From an uncultured Clostridia bacterium (GTDB lineage Bacteria; Bacillota; Clostridia; Christensenellales; CAG-314), in the NCBI GenBank assembly GCA_934281515.1, contig CAKQXG010000016.1:1-24108 (forward strand): a stretch of 24,108 nt of DNA, written 5' to 3'. The position numbers and the translations under genes are program-made. Below, piece after piece: positions 15,480 to 23,708 of the stretch (position 1 is the stretch's first letter; each line of letters opens with the position of its first letter). Under the pieces are notes generated by a model. The model was not told where the DNA came from, did no database searches, and saw only the letters and a program-made list of their open reading frames with translations.

Positions 15480-15556
15480 CCAAACGGTTGCAAATTTTTA
15501 CGTACGTATATATTTTTTGCTTACAAATGCCGTAAAACAAGCGTCGGCAAACATTC

Positions 15557-15600
15557 AAAAGACTGCCGTGCATAACAGCGTGTACGGCAGTCGATTTTTT
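15557..15600 (-). terminator. Terminator after the EEP-fold lipoprotein gene
   Basis: A 9-bp stem GACTGCCGT/ACGGCAGTC (15561-15569 with 15584-15592) with a 14-nt loop that can pair further. The minus strand continues TTTTGAATG, and the plus strand has a stronger T tract but no gene to end. It lies just past the stop codon at 15600. Confidence 0.65.
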
Positions 15601-16646
15601 TACTTGGTTTTGTCGGCGTCGGATTTGGTAAACTCCACAACCGCCTTAATCGGGTAGTGGTCGCTTGTCCAACCGCTCGACGGATCACCCGGGACAAGTT
15701 TGTCGGCAAGTTCCTCGGGAACAATCTCGAAACTCTTTACCGTAAAGAAATCCTTGGTTACGAAAATGTAGTCGATCGGCACGGTCGGTATCGGTTTGCC
15801 GTTTTCGTTGTCCTCGCCGTAGTTATTAAATGTATTGCTCCACTGCGCCTCTGGTATAATGCTCTTGGTATCTGCCCAATGCGTGGTAAATGCGGCGTAG
15901 GTATCAGGTTCCACGTTACTTGCATAATTCATGTCACCGCTCAAAAAGCAAGGCAAGCCTTTTGCAAGTTCGTTCATTTTGTCGGCAATCAGTTCAGCGC
16001 TCTTTATGCGAATTTGCGGTTTGTCCGCATAGTAACTGAGATGCGTGTTGAAGTAGCCGAATTTTAGTCCCGACAACTTATCTTGCAACACGACCCACGT
16101 ACATACGCGCGGAAAGGTCGGTTCGCCCCAACTTGTAGCCACGCTACCCTTTTCGTCGGGTGTGTCCGACAACCAGAATGCACCGTTATCAATAAGCGTA
16201 AATCTGTCCACTTTGTAGAAAATGCCGCCTGCCTCGTCAAACCCGGCAGGACCGCCGCGGTACTCGTAAACGTGCGCATAGCCGTTGCTGCCAAGCACTT
16301 CGGTAAGGTATGTGCGCCAGGACTCTGTTTCTTCCTGCACGCCGAACACATCGGGATCGGCATTGACAATACGATCGGCGCAACGACTTGTCGCACCGCT
16401 GTCGTCGCCAAGATCCTGCGACAGGTTTACGGACATCAGCGTAAGGCTATATTTCGCTTCGGCACAACCGCCGCACTTTTTTTGGCATGCTTTTTCGTTA
16501 CAATCGGGGTCGGTACACAGTCCGCACACCTCGCACTTACGTTGGCAGATATGTGCTCCGCTGTCAACTTCGGGTGCACATGCCGTAGCAAATGCCGCTA
16601 CCAACGCCAGCACGGCAACCACTATAAATGTAGTAATACGTTTCAT
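15600..16646 (-). CDS. Endonuclease/exonuclease/phosphatase-fold lipoprotein with Cys-rich N-terminus
   Basis: The 348-residue precursor has a lipoprotein signal peptide ending FATAC, lipidated at Cys23. Residues 34-61 hold eight cysteines (34, 38, 41, 44, 49, 54, 58, 61) in a compact CxxxCxxCxxC-type array. The remainder is an EEP (DNase I-like) domain: GVQEE with metal-binding Glu105, NTHLS, SGDMN and a C-terminal SDHYP motif, so the catalytic set looks complete. Family members hydrolyse phosphodiesters or phosphomonoesters of nucleic acids, inositol phosphates or lipids; the substrate is unknown. AGGAGG lies 5 nt before the ATG and overlaps the upstream GH3 stop codon, so it is the last gene of the glycan operon. 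The Cys array may bind metal or form disulfides; this is inference. Confidence 0.87.
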   Translation of the reverse strand: MKRITTFIVVAVLALVAAFATACAPEVDSGAHICQRKCEVCGLCTDPDCNEKACQKKCGGCAEAKYSLTLMSVNLSQDLGDDSGATSRCADRIVNADPDVFGVQEETESWRTYLTEVLGSNGYAHVYEYRGGPAGFDEAGGIFYKVDRFTLIDNGAFWLSDTPDEKGSVATSWGEPTFPRVCTWVVLQDKLSGLKFGYFNTHLSYYADKPQIRIKSAELIADKMNELAKGLPCFLSGDMNYASNVEPDTYAAFTTHWADTKSIIPEAQWSNTFNNYGEDNENGKPIPTVPIDYIFVTKDFFTVKSFEIVPEELADKLVPGDPSSGWTSDHYPIKAVVEFTKSDADKTK

Positions 16647-16655
16647 CTGTTCCTC

Positions 16656-19600
16656 CTATTGCTCGATATATGGTCTTTTCGGCATTTCCAGTCCGAGTTT
16701 AGCGTAGTCTTCCTCGTTCCACACCGCATTGCTGTGGGCGATTGCGTACAAAATGTTTTTGCTTGCACGGCGCAACAAATACGCGCCGTCGTACTTGGCT
16801 TCCAAATACACGCTGTATGCGTCGTTACTACCGTTACGGTGCAGGCAAAGGTCATTTTGCGCACGCAAGCCAAGCGACATCTTCATTATGCTTTGTTCCA
16901 TGTAGTCGGTAACGACAACGCCATGAAATCCCCATTCGGTACGCAACACGTCGGTGCACAATGCACTGCTACCGCCCGTCCAAACGTTGCCGATACGGTT
17001 GAAACTGCTCATTATGCCCAGTCCGTAGCCGCTCTTGACGTAGATTTCAAACGGTTTGAGATAGATTTCTCTCAACGCTTGCTCATTTGTCCATACTTGC
17101 ACGCCTCTGCGCGCCGTTTCCTGATCGTTAAGCACAAAGTGCTTCGCATAGGTGTACACACCATACTTCATTGTGCCTTCGGCGGTTTTTGCAGCCATTA
17201 TGCCCGACAAAAGCGGATCTTCGCTGTAGTACTCGAAGTTACGTCCGCCCATCGCCGAACGGTGAATATTGATACCCGGCGCATACCAACCCGTACCGCC
17301 AATCGTTGCTCCCTCCTTACCTACGCTTTCGCCAAGCAAACGCGCGCAGTCGGGATTCCACGTAGAGGCGACTACCACTTCCGAACAATGCCCTGTGCTT
17401 TTTAGCGAGAACATTGCCGGACCGTCGTCGTCATAGGTGTTGGTTTTGCCTATACTTTCAATCTCGACTGTACGGAAGTCTCCCTTGTCGATAAGGTCGG
17501 CCATCTCGCGCAGACTCATCTGATCAAGCAACAAATCCCAACGCTCGTCGTCCCAATCGGCGTTTTTGAGGTCGGTTATCGTCAAACCATTATCTACAGG
17601 CACAAAGTTGTAACCCGTGTTATCGGTGTTGTATTCGCCGTCGGTGTAACTGCTTTTACGGTCGACGTTGACGGCGTTTGCCGTAGACGTAAGGTCGATT
17701 TGGTCGCGTGTGGTAAACGTGTTACTCCAATCGGAACGCGACAAATATGTAACGGCGTAATTGTAGGGACCGAACTCTACGTCCTGGAAACGGTTGGAAA
17801 CCTGCTCGCCCGTCTTGCCGTCGGTTGTGTAAGCAACGTTGTCGGCAACTTTGTAGACAAACTCTGTATCGCCTTCGGTAGACTCGGTTTGTTGCCATAC
17901 GTTGTCGCGCAGGGTAATTTTATAGTCGCCCTTGGCAAGCACGTATGCGCCTTCGGTACCGTCCGCCGCCTTGTAACGCGTGTCCCACGAAGCCATGTCG
18001 GCTATGTCTAAGGTTGCCGTGTATGCCTCGGTCTGACCGGGCGCGATGTCGTTACTCTTGACAAAAGCCGCCAACTCGTAGTATGCCTTTTCGGGGCCGC
18101 CGACCTCGTAAGGCGCGGTGAAGTAGATTTCGCCCACTTCTCTTCCCGTAACGCTACCTGTATTGGTAAAGGCAATGTCGACTTCGATTGTACCTGCCGC
18201 CTCGTCTATACGGTAGTCGGAAATGTGCTTTTCAAACGTGGTATAACTAAGTCCGTGACCGAAACTCCACATCACGTGGTCATCGTAGTTGAAGCCGTCG
18301 TCGGTCATTGCGCGAGTCGTGTAGTAGCGATAGCCGACGTAGATACCTTCGTAATAAATTTGAAACGCCTGTCCGCGGTTGTTGCCCGCATTGAAATAGT
18401 TAGTGTTTGAGCCAAAATTGACAAATGACTGCTCGGACGATATGTCGCGCGCCCAGGTGTCCACAAGTTTGCCGCTAGGGTTGGTTTTGCCGGCGATGAT
18501 CTCTGCAACGGCTTTGTTACCCGTCAAACCGGGGTGGCCCACCCACAACACGGCGTCGATGTCGTTGCCGTTGTCGTCGACTTCTTCCAACATACCCAGT
18601 TCCATGACGTTACTGCTGTTGACAAGCACAATCACAGTGCCGAAGTTTTCACGAATCATGCCCAGCACCTCTTGCTCGGTGTCGGTCATCTTTACCTGAC
18701 TGTAACTCAACTCGCCGTCTTCCGCACCGGAACGAGTTATACAAAACAGTGCAATATCGGAGTACGCCTTGGCGTTGTCCAACAGAGTTTGTCCGTCGGG
18801 CAACTGCGAATAAGTGCGCGTGTAGGCGTCGACTTCCGGCTCGTAGTCGGTAGGCACGCAACTGGGATCGAGAACGCTGCCTCCGCCGAACGCCGAACCG
18901 TTGGCGTTGTACACGTTGTACTGACAAGAAATGTTGTAGTCGGTATCTTTGACGGTATAAGCCGTTTTGTCGTTTTCAAAATAGTTTGCAACAAGGTTGT
19001 ACAAATACTTGTTGTATTCGAAGCCTGCTTCTTCAAGCGCGGTTTCCAACTTGACTGCAGACAAATCCTTTCCGAACGCGTCCTTGCGGTTGGTCACAAA
19101 TACGCCGCTTCCGCCACCGCCATACAACATACCAAACGCACATGCTCCGAAAATGTTTATTTTCTTCTGCTCCTCATTGGTCGGGTCAAGCGGCAATGCG
19201 CCGTTGTTTTTGACAAGCACCGTACCCTCGCGTTGTATCGTTACGACGTTTTCTCTGGCTGCGCCTGCCGCAAGTTTATTTTGCTCGCTTGTCGGTATGC
19301 TTGACTTGCGCGGAAACAGTGTTTTCCAAATCAACTCGCCATAGGGTACAAACACCGCCGTGGCAAGTATCGCAATTACCAACACCACCGCCAACACCGG
19401 ACAGGCAACTTTTTTTGCGGAGACGTTCCACCCGACAACGTTGCGTACCGCCGTCGATTGCCCTGCAAGTTCGGTTTTGCGCTGTTCCTTGGTAAGTTGC
19501 TTCCACTCGTGCGTCAGATCGGTAGTCTTTTTACGCTGTTCTTTGTTCATTCTCATACGCCCGAACAACCACACCACAAGGTAGTAGGCAAGTCCGAACG

Positions 19601-19697
19601 TTGCCAAAAACACCGCCACGACAACCCATGCGTATTTCCACGCAAAGGAGGCAAGGTCGTAGCCGAAAATCTGTATACTGTTTAGTAAACTGTTCAT
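16656..19697 (-). CDS. Membrane-anchored, circularly permuted GH3 beta-glucosidase
   Basis: This 1013-residue glycoside hydrolase has two N-terminal transmembrane helices (about 18-46 and 97-118). The GH3 domains come in reversed order: the alpha/beta sandwich (about 150-480), a fibronectin III-like domain (about 520-620), then the (beta/alpha)8 barrel (about 690-1013). The barrel shows GRNFEYYSEDP, AKHFVLNDQE and GFHGVVVTDYM with the predicted nucleophile Asp931. This order is known from Ruminococcus albus and Butyrivibrio enzymes. The two helices place the long C-terminal part outside if the N-terminus is out, so it would act on glycans at the cell surface. GGAGG lies 4 nt before the ATG. 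It follows the carbohydrate-binding protein gene by 24 nt and precedes the EEP lipoprotein by 9 nt. Confidence 0.93.
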   Translation of the reverse strand: MNSLLNSIQIFGYDLASFAWKYAWVVVAVFLATFGLAYYLVVWLFGRMRMNKEQRKKTTDLTHEWKQLTKEQRKTELAGQSTAVRNVVGWNVSAKKVACPVLAVVLVIAILATAVFVPYGELIWKTLFPRKSSIPTSEQNKLAAGAARENVVTIQREGTVLVKNNGALPLDPTNEEQKKINIFGACAFGMLYGGGGSGVFVTNRKDAFGKDLSAVKLETALEEAGFEYNKYLYNLVANYFENDKTAYTVKDTDYNISCQYNVYNANGSAFGGGSVLDPSCVPTDYEPEVDAYTRTYSQLPDGQTLLDNAKAYSDIALFCITRSGAEDGELSYSQVKMTDTEQEVLGMIRENFGTVIVLVNSSNVMELGMLEEVDDNGNDIDAVLWVGHPGLTGNKAVAEIIAGKTNPSGKLVDTWARDISSEQSFVNFGSNTNYFNAGNNRGQAFQIYYEGIYVGYRYYTTRAMTDDGFNYDDHVMWSFGHGLSYTTFEKHISDYRIDEAAGTIEVDIAFTNTGSVTGREVGEIYFTAPYEVGGPEKAYYELAAFVKSNDIAPGQTEAYTATLDIADMASWDTRYKAADGTEGAYVLAKGDYKITLRDNVWQQTESTEGDTEFVYKVADNVAYTTDGKTGEQVSNRFQDVEFGPYNYAVTYLSRSDWSNTFTTRDQIDLTSTANAVNVDRKSSYTDGEYNTDNTGYNFVPVDNGLTITDLKNADWDDERWDLLLDQMSLREMADLIDKGDFRTVEIESIGKTNTYDDDGPAMFSLKSTGHCSEVVVASTWNPDCARLLGESVGKEGATIGGTGWYAPGINIHRSAMGGRNFEYYSEDPLLSGIMAAKTAEGTMKYGVYTYAKHFVLNDQETARRGVQVWTNEQALREIYLKPFEIYVKSGYGLGIMSSFNRIGNVWTGGSSALCTDVLRTEWGFHGVVVTDYMEQSIMKMSLGLRAQNDLCLHRNGSNDAYSVYLEAKYDGAYLLRRASKNILYAIAHSNAVWNEEDYAKLGLEMPKRPYIEQ

Positions 19698-19721
19698 GTT
19701 TCCTCCATCAAAAGCTGCACT

Positions 19722-20816
19722 TTACGCATTTAAACCGCGTTTTTTGCGCAGTATCAACGTAACCGCAGTAGCAATGCCGGCGCCGCCGAACGCTACGCAC
19801 AATGCAACTATACCGACAATGTAGCCCACGTCCATCGGTTCCTTTGGCGGCAGCGGAACGGGTTCTTTCCACTCGCCCTGCGCAACGTTAAATATACGCG
19901 TGCGCGTAGTAGCATTGCCTGCCTCGTCTGTAACAGTGACGATAACCGTGTACTTGCCTGCCTTGGTGGGGACAAAGCTGTTTTCGTCGTTGAGTTGACA
20001 CATCTTTGAACCACTCTTTTTGTAATTGTAGTACACCTTGACGGCAACAGTCAATTTGTCCGTAGCCGTTTCGTTGTCGGTCGCAGTTAAGCCGAGACGT
20101 ACCGTTTCGCCCGCATAGGGTTTGTACGGAGCGACTTGAACAATGTCAACCATCGGGGCGGTCGTGTCAATCTCGGTGTACTCCGCGTCGACGTCGGACG
20201 GAATGTCCACCACAAAATAGTCGAAGTTGTACTGATTGCCTCCGCACGCCTCTACGACAACGGTGTTTGTACCTTGTTTCAGCGGCAATGGGTAGGACAC
20301 AATCGTGTCCCAATTTTCATAACTGCCGTCGTTGGCGGGAATGTCGCCTTGCTCGAAACCGTAATACTTGCCGTTGACGCGGAACTTGAACGTCCAATTT
20401 TGTCCGCCGTAGTCGTCGGCAGGTTCGGCAATGTCGGGCGCGGTAGCGTCGGGGTGCGCTTTGACCGATTCCGCAATGGTCAACTCGATGCGAGCCTCGG
20501 CGACATCTGCACTAAGCGAAAAAGCGATTGTCAGTTTGTTGTCGTCGTTGGCACCCCAATAACCGATGCACAGACCGCCCGATGCGGTGTACAACTCGTT
20601 TTCCAAAAATGATGCCACACCCGTGGACGCGTTGATTTGCGGTGTACCGTCGGCAACGCCCGTCTCCGCCTCTATCTTCAAGGCTCCGCAGGAACATCTA
20701 CCCGACGAAAAATCGTGCGTATGTTCGGCGTAGACAAGCGACTGCCCGCACATCAGCGCGACAAACAGGCAAACCGCCAACACCGCCGAGACAATTGAAT
20801 ACTGTCTTGTTTTCAT
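19722..20816 (-). CDS. Secreted carbohydrate-binding-like membrane protein
   Basis: The 364-residue protein has a signal peptide (cleavage likely after Ala30, VYA), a short HTHDF...CSCG motif (32-43), a beta-sandwich resembling CBM6/CBM35 (begins IEAETG at 48-53, then an SGG-x-x-IGYWG segment), an Ig/HYR-like domain with a TKAGKYTVIVTVTDEAGN run, a proline-rich spacer and a C-terminal transmembrane helix followed by RKKRG. It is therefore a type I surface protein. It lacks a catalytic domain and precedes the GH3 gene by 24 nt, so a role in holding glycan near the beta-glucosidase is inferred. The start at 20816 is chosen because GGAGG lies 4 nt upstream and the signal peptide begins there; the 45-residue upstream extension covers the promoter. 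Confidence 0.82.
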   Translation of the reverse strand: MKTRQYSIVSAVLAVCLFVALMCGQSLVYAEHTHDFSSGRCSCGALKIEAETGVADGTPQINASTGVASFLENELYTASGGLCIGYWGANDDNKLTIAFSLSADVAEARIELTIAESVKAHPDATAPDIAEPADDYGGQNWTFKFRVNGKYYGFEQGDIPANDGSYENWDTIVSYPLPLKQGTNTVVVEACGGNQYNFDYFVVDIPSDVDAEYTEIDTTAPMVDIVQVAPYKPYAGETVRLGLTATDNETATDKLTVAVKVYYNYKKSGSKMCQLNDENSFVPTKAGKYTVIVTVTDEAGNATTRTRIFNVAQGEWKEPVPLPPKEPMDVGYIVGIVALCVAFGGAGIATAVTLILRKKRGLNA

Positions 20817-20846
20817 ATTTCCTCCGCTGAATTGTTTTACGGAGCA

Positions 20847-20876
20847 ATTATACAGTACAATGCGGCAGAAAAACAA
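20847..20876 (-). promoter_or_regulatory. Promoter of the glycan operon
   Basis: Minus-strand -10 TATAAT (20852-20847) with a weak -35 (TTGTTT, about 20876-20871, 18-bp spacer). The predicted start near 20840 leaves a 24-nt leader containing GGAGG. The weak -35 could mean that an activator is needed. Confidence 0.5.
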
Positions 20877-20899
20877 AAAAACCGCCAAACTGACGGTTT
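20871..20899 (-). terminator. Terminator of the HAD phosphatase gene
   Basis: On the minus strand ACCGTCA-GTT-TGGCGGT (20897-20881, one G-U pair) is followed by a T tract (TTTTTTTG). On the plus strand the G-U becomes a mismatch, so it favours minus-strand transcription. It lies about 125 nt after the HAD stop codon and overlaps the next promoter's -35 area. Confidence 0.75.
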
Positions 20900-21023
20900 T
20901 ATTGCAAAATCGGTTTAATACAATGTACGGACGGCCAACAGACAGCAACAAACAATATATTGCCTACGCAAAAGTACGCATGGTAATACTCTGGTTTTGT
21001 ACAGTGACAATACTTGCAACCGA

Positions 21024-21590
21024 TTATCGGTGCAAAGCATCGACAATGGTAACCTTGTCCCCCTTGACCAGATACCCCTTGCCGCAAAAGTCGAACATGG
21101 GTTTGTCCGACCAACTGTCGCTATAGTAGGCAACGGGGACAATCTCCGGGTATGTCGCTACAAAGCGCGCCACTTTTTGCTCGCCGTAGCAATGCACACC
21201 GTCCACACGCCCGTTTGTAGGGTCGACAATCGTAGCAATGCAAGCCACCCCCAAACGACGGCACGCCTCGGCAACAAGGTAGTCGGGCGAGGCCGACACA
21301 ATCACATCGTCGTCGCGTTTCTGTTCCATATACCACGCCTTGATGCGGCACATATTTTTGTTCCAGAAGTTGCACACATGCTTGTCTGTATGCGGCACCA
21401 ACGCCACAAACAGTCCGAGCCACGTAAGGTAGGTATTTTTGTCCAATATCCGCACGGCACGCAACACCACCGCCACCGCAACCACAGGCAGAAACACCAC
21501 CAACCAAGGAAACCGCACCAGGCAGTACCCGAAGAACCGCCTAAAACTGTTCCCACGAAATATCGTATCGTCAAAATCGTAACTATTCAT
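21024..21590 (-). CDS. HAD-IB family phosphatase
   Basis: The 188-residue protein shows YDFDDTI (4-10, with the DxDxT catalytic motif), SASPDYL as motif II, and YSDSWSDKP as motif IV, together with a GYLVKGD C-terminal segment; this is the SerB-like HAD-IB group. An unusually hydrophobic stretch lies at about residues 25-45, where the small cap should be, and could contact the membrane. Related clostridial proteins are usually annotated as phosphoserine phosphatase-like, but the substrate is not proven. The ATG has no ribosome binding site and lies 6 nt after the -10 box. It is a single-gene unit with its own promoter and terminator. Confidence 0.85.
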   Translation of the reverse strand: MNSYDFDDTIFRGNSFRRFFGYCLVRFPWLVVFLPVVAVAVVLRAVRILDKNTYLTWLGLFVALVPHTDKHVCNFWNKNMCRIKAWYMEQKRDDDVIVSASPDYLVAEACRRLGVACIATIVDPTNGRVDGVHCYGEQKVARFVATYPEIVPVAYYSDSWSDKPMFDFCGKGYLVKGDKVTIVDALHR

Positions 21591-21596
21591 ATAGAT

Positions 21597-21625
21597 ATTG
21601 TACCATACACTCTATTTTTGTGCAA
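21597..21625 (-). promoter_or_regulatory. HAD phosphatase promoter, predicted leaderless
   Basis: Minus-strand -35 TTGCAC (21625-21620), 17-bp spacer, -10 TACAAT (21602-21597). Six nucleotides separate the -10 box from the ATG at 21590, so the predicted start is the A of the ATG. Confidence 0.65.
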
Positions 21626-21717
21626 GTCAAACATATACCGACCTGTAATTTCTTGCTTGTTCTTTTTTGCTTGTCTTATTTTTGTCCTAAGGCATTCATC
21701 GCAAAATAGCCAAAAGC

Positions 21718-21747
21718 ACACAAAAAGCCCTGTCGGTGGACAGGGCT
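21718..21747 (-). terminator. Terminator of the PrsA-like gene
   Basis: A perfect 9-bp stem AGCCCTGTC/GACAGGGCT (21747-21739 with 21734-21726, 4-nt loop) is followed on the minus strand by TTTTTGTG. It lies 16 nt past the prsA-like stop codon. Confidence 0.88.
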
Positions 21748-21763
21748 TCGGGTGTTTTGTGGA

Positions 21764-23554
21764 TTAGTCGGCGTAGACTATGCTACCTTCAAGGTCGAAG
21801 TCGGAACCTATTTCCTTCAGCAGACTCTTAAGTACAGGGTTGAACTTAATCTTGCCGTCGGATGTCACTTTACCGTCGTCGGACTTGACAACGAAGTATT
21901 CCTTTCGCAAGGCTTTGTAGGCTTTGCTTACAAGGTCACTGCGTTGTGTGCTGTACTCCGTCTTGAACAATTGATACTCGCGGCTGCTTGTATCCTTGCA
22001 GAGCGCGGTGTCAAACGCATGCGCCGTTACCTTGCCTGTAAAGAACACGATATGCACGCCGTAGGTGCTGACGCACAACGAGTAGGTGCCGTACTTTTCG
22101 CCGTTGTTGCTTGCGTCATATGCCGCTTGCGCCGCATCGACAAACTCGGTCACAAACTTGGACGTGTAGTCCTCGGGGGCGTTTATGCGTACAACGTAGT
22201 CGTAACGTTTGCTGTGCGAACCTGTATCGGTGTTGAAACGCTTCATCAGGTTGACGATTTCCTCTTCGGTGGCTTCGGCTTCGGCAATTGCCTTGGCAAT
22301 TTCACCGTTAGGGTTAAGCTCTACTGCGTCTTTGGCAGCGTTGAGTTGGAACAAATCGCTTACTTTGGCATACTCGCCGTCCTCGTCCTTGTCGGACAGG
22401 AAGTCATCGCCGACAATCTCTGCGGCAAGTTCCATACGCACTTGTCTGTAGTAGTCGTGGTCGGTTGTACCAAGCTTGGTTTCAAGGTTGGACAACACTG
22501 CCTTTTGTTGATCGGTAAACGGCACAAGCACGTTTTTAACAAAGATATATTCGTATTCGGCGGGCACGGTGTAGATGTCGCTGGTATCGCTGAGACCTTC
22601 AATGTCGGACACAAACGTGTCGTTGAAGTTGTAGTTGGCTTTCTTGGCGTCGGCGGCCTTTGTGTAAGCGGCTTCAAGTTTGTCGCAAATAGTCTTGTAC
22701 GCTTCGTCTGTGCCGTCGATTGCGCGACCTTGCTCGGCTTCGTACAGGTTGACGATAAGGTTAGCTGCGGCATCGCTCACTTGGTTGTCCAAAAACTCTT
22801 TCATGGTGATTTCGTAAGCATTTTCGATGCTTTCGGTATATCTCTTGACAACCTTTTCCTGAATCTTGGCAAACTTGTCGGCGGTGATTTCGCCGTTATT
22901 GTCGGAGTCTTTGTCAATGCGTTCGTTGTACTCGGCAAGCTTGGCAGCCGTAGCGTCGGCTGTTGCATATGCGGCAAGGCTGACGTCGATGTCGGCTTTT
23001 ACACTGCCGCCGTAGTACTTGTCGTAATACTCGTCCATGTCATCGTTGACAAACAGTTGCGCAACAAGATAGTCGGTGTAGGTAGCGGCGCCATTCCAGT
23101 CGTCGTAGGTGGCAAAGTCACGCGAGGTGTCTTCCGTTTCGGCGTCGTTAAGGTCTACGTCCTTTTTGATTTCTTCTTCTACCGAGCTGTCGAAGTTGCT
23201 GAATACAAGGTACTTGATGTACTTGTACACGTATTCCTGTTGAGCTTCGGACAAAGCCTTGACATAGTTGTCCATGGACTTGCCGTCAAGGTAGGCGTCA
23301 ATCTTTATATATCGTTCATACAGGCTGCTCAGTACGCTACTTATAACCGTATCGGAAAGGCTGCTGCTGTATCTTGCGTAAGTGTTGAGGGTATCGATCA
23401 TCTTGCCGACGGTAATTGTTTGATTGCCGACGGTCATAGCCGTTACTTTGCGATACTTGGCAGTATCCTTGCCGAACATGCCGCAACCGACAAATACGCC
23501 AAGAACCAATACCATCAGCAAAAGTAATGCAATTGCTCCACTTGCTTTTCTCAT
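21764..23554 (-). CDS. PrsA/SurA-like foldase lipoprotein with degenerate parvulin domain
   Basis: The 596-residue precursor has a lipoprotein signal peptide with lipobox VFVGC (Cys24), a long helical SurA-N-like region rich in Asp, Lys and Tyr, and near residues 430-510 a segment resembling a parvulin (PPIC) domain, ending in a STYGVHIV motif like the usual GYHII. The canonical parvulin GGDLG segment is not seen, so isomerase activity is uncertain and a chaperone role is more likely. It would act outside the membrane on exported proteins. The start at 23554 is chosen because the signal peptide begins there and AGAGAGG lies 13 nt upstream; an in-frame GTG 93 nt earlier sits next to the promoter. 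It follows mfd, a common clostridial order. Confidence 0.85.
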   Translation of the reverse strand: MRKASGAIALLLLMVLVLGVFVGCGMFGKDTAKYRKVTAMTVGNQTITVGKMIDTLNTYARYSSSLSDTVISSVLSSLYERYIKIDAYLDGKSMDNYVKALSEAQQEYVYKYIKYLVFSNFDSSVEEEIKKDVDLNDAETEDTSRDFATYDDWNGAATYTDYLVAQLFVNDDMDEYYDKYYGGSVKADIDVSLAAYATADATAAKLAEYNERIDKDSDNNGEITADKFAKIQEKVVKRYTESIENAYEITMKEFLDNQVSDAAANLIVNLYEAEQGRAIDGTDEAYKTICDKLEAAYTKAADAKKANYNFNDTFVSDIEGLSDTSDIYTVPAEYEYIFVKNVLVPFTDQQKAVLSNLETKLGTTDHDYYRQVRMELAAEIVGDDFLSDKDEDGEYAKVSDLFQLNAAKDAVELNPNGEIAKAIAEAEATEEEIVNLMKRFNTDTGSHSKRYDYVVRINAPEDYTSKFVTEFVDAAQAAYDASNNGEKYGTYSLCVSTYGVHIVFFTGKVTAHAFDTALCKDTSSREYQLFKTEYSTQRSDLVSKAYKALRKEYFVVKSDDGKVTSDGKIKFNPVLKSLLKEIGSDFDLEGSIVYAD

Positions 23555-23659
23555 GACTGTTTGTAAACCTCTCTTTGTCCCGACGGCAAGCCGTTGCGGG
23601 AACTTTTCGTTGTCTAACGGGTGATGTTGCAAAAGGGCAACAGACACCTATACTTGTCT

Positions 23660-23692
23660 ATTATACATTTTTCGCGCCCGCTTGGCAAGCGG
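23660..23692 (-). promoter_or_regulatory. PrsA-like gene promoter with palindrome over the -35 box
   Basis: Minus-strand -35 TTGCCA (23688-23683), 17-bp spacer, perfect -10 TATAAT (23665-23660). The -35 box sits in the centre of a 15-bp palindrome CCGCTTG-G-CAAGCGG (23678-23692). The palindrome could be an operator; it is followed by no T tract in the mfd direction. Confidence 0.6.
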
Positions 23693-23708
23693 TTTTACAA
23701 CTTTTTTG

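Noticed and set aside
16083..17405. Plus-strand open frame across the EEP and GH3 genes
   Set aside because: It spans the junction of two well-supported minus-strand genes and shows only low-complexity Cys/His/Arg-rich translation.
22899..22940. EF-hand or dockerin-like Asp-rich loop in the PrsA-like protein
   Set aside because: The spacing has one extra residue compared with the canonical calcium loop and there is no second copy.
21752..23527. Open frame of nearly 600 codons antisense to the PrsA-like gene
   Set aside because: Same cause; it crosses the terminator of the real gene and has no upstream ribosome site or domain.
23554..23647. Upstream GTG start for the PrsA-like gene, giving a 31-residue extension
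   Set aside because: It lacks a ribosome site, would bury the lipoprotein signal peptide, and is too far (12 nt) from the -10 box for a leaderless start.
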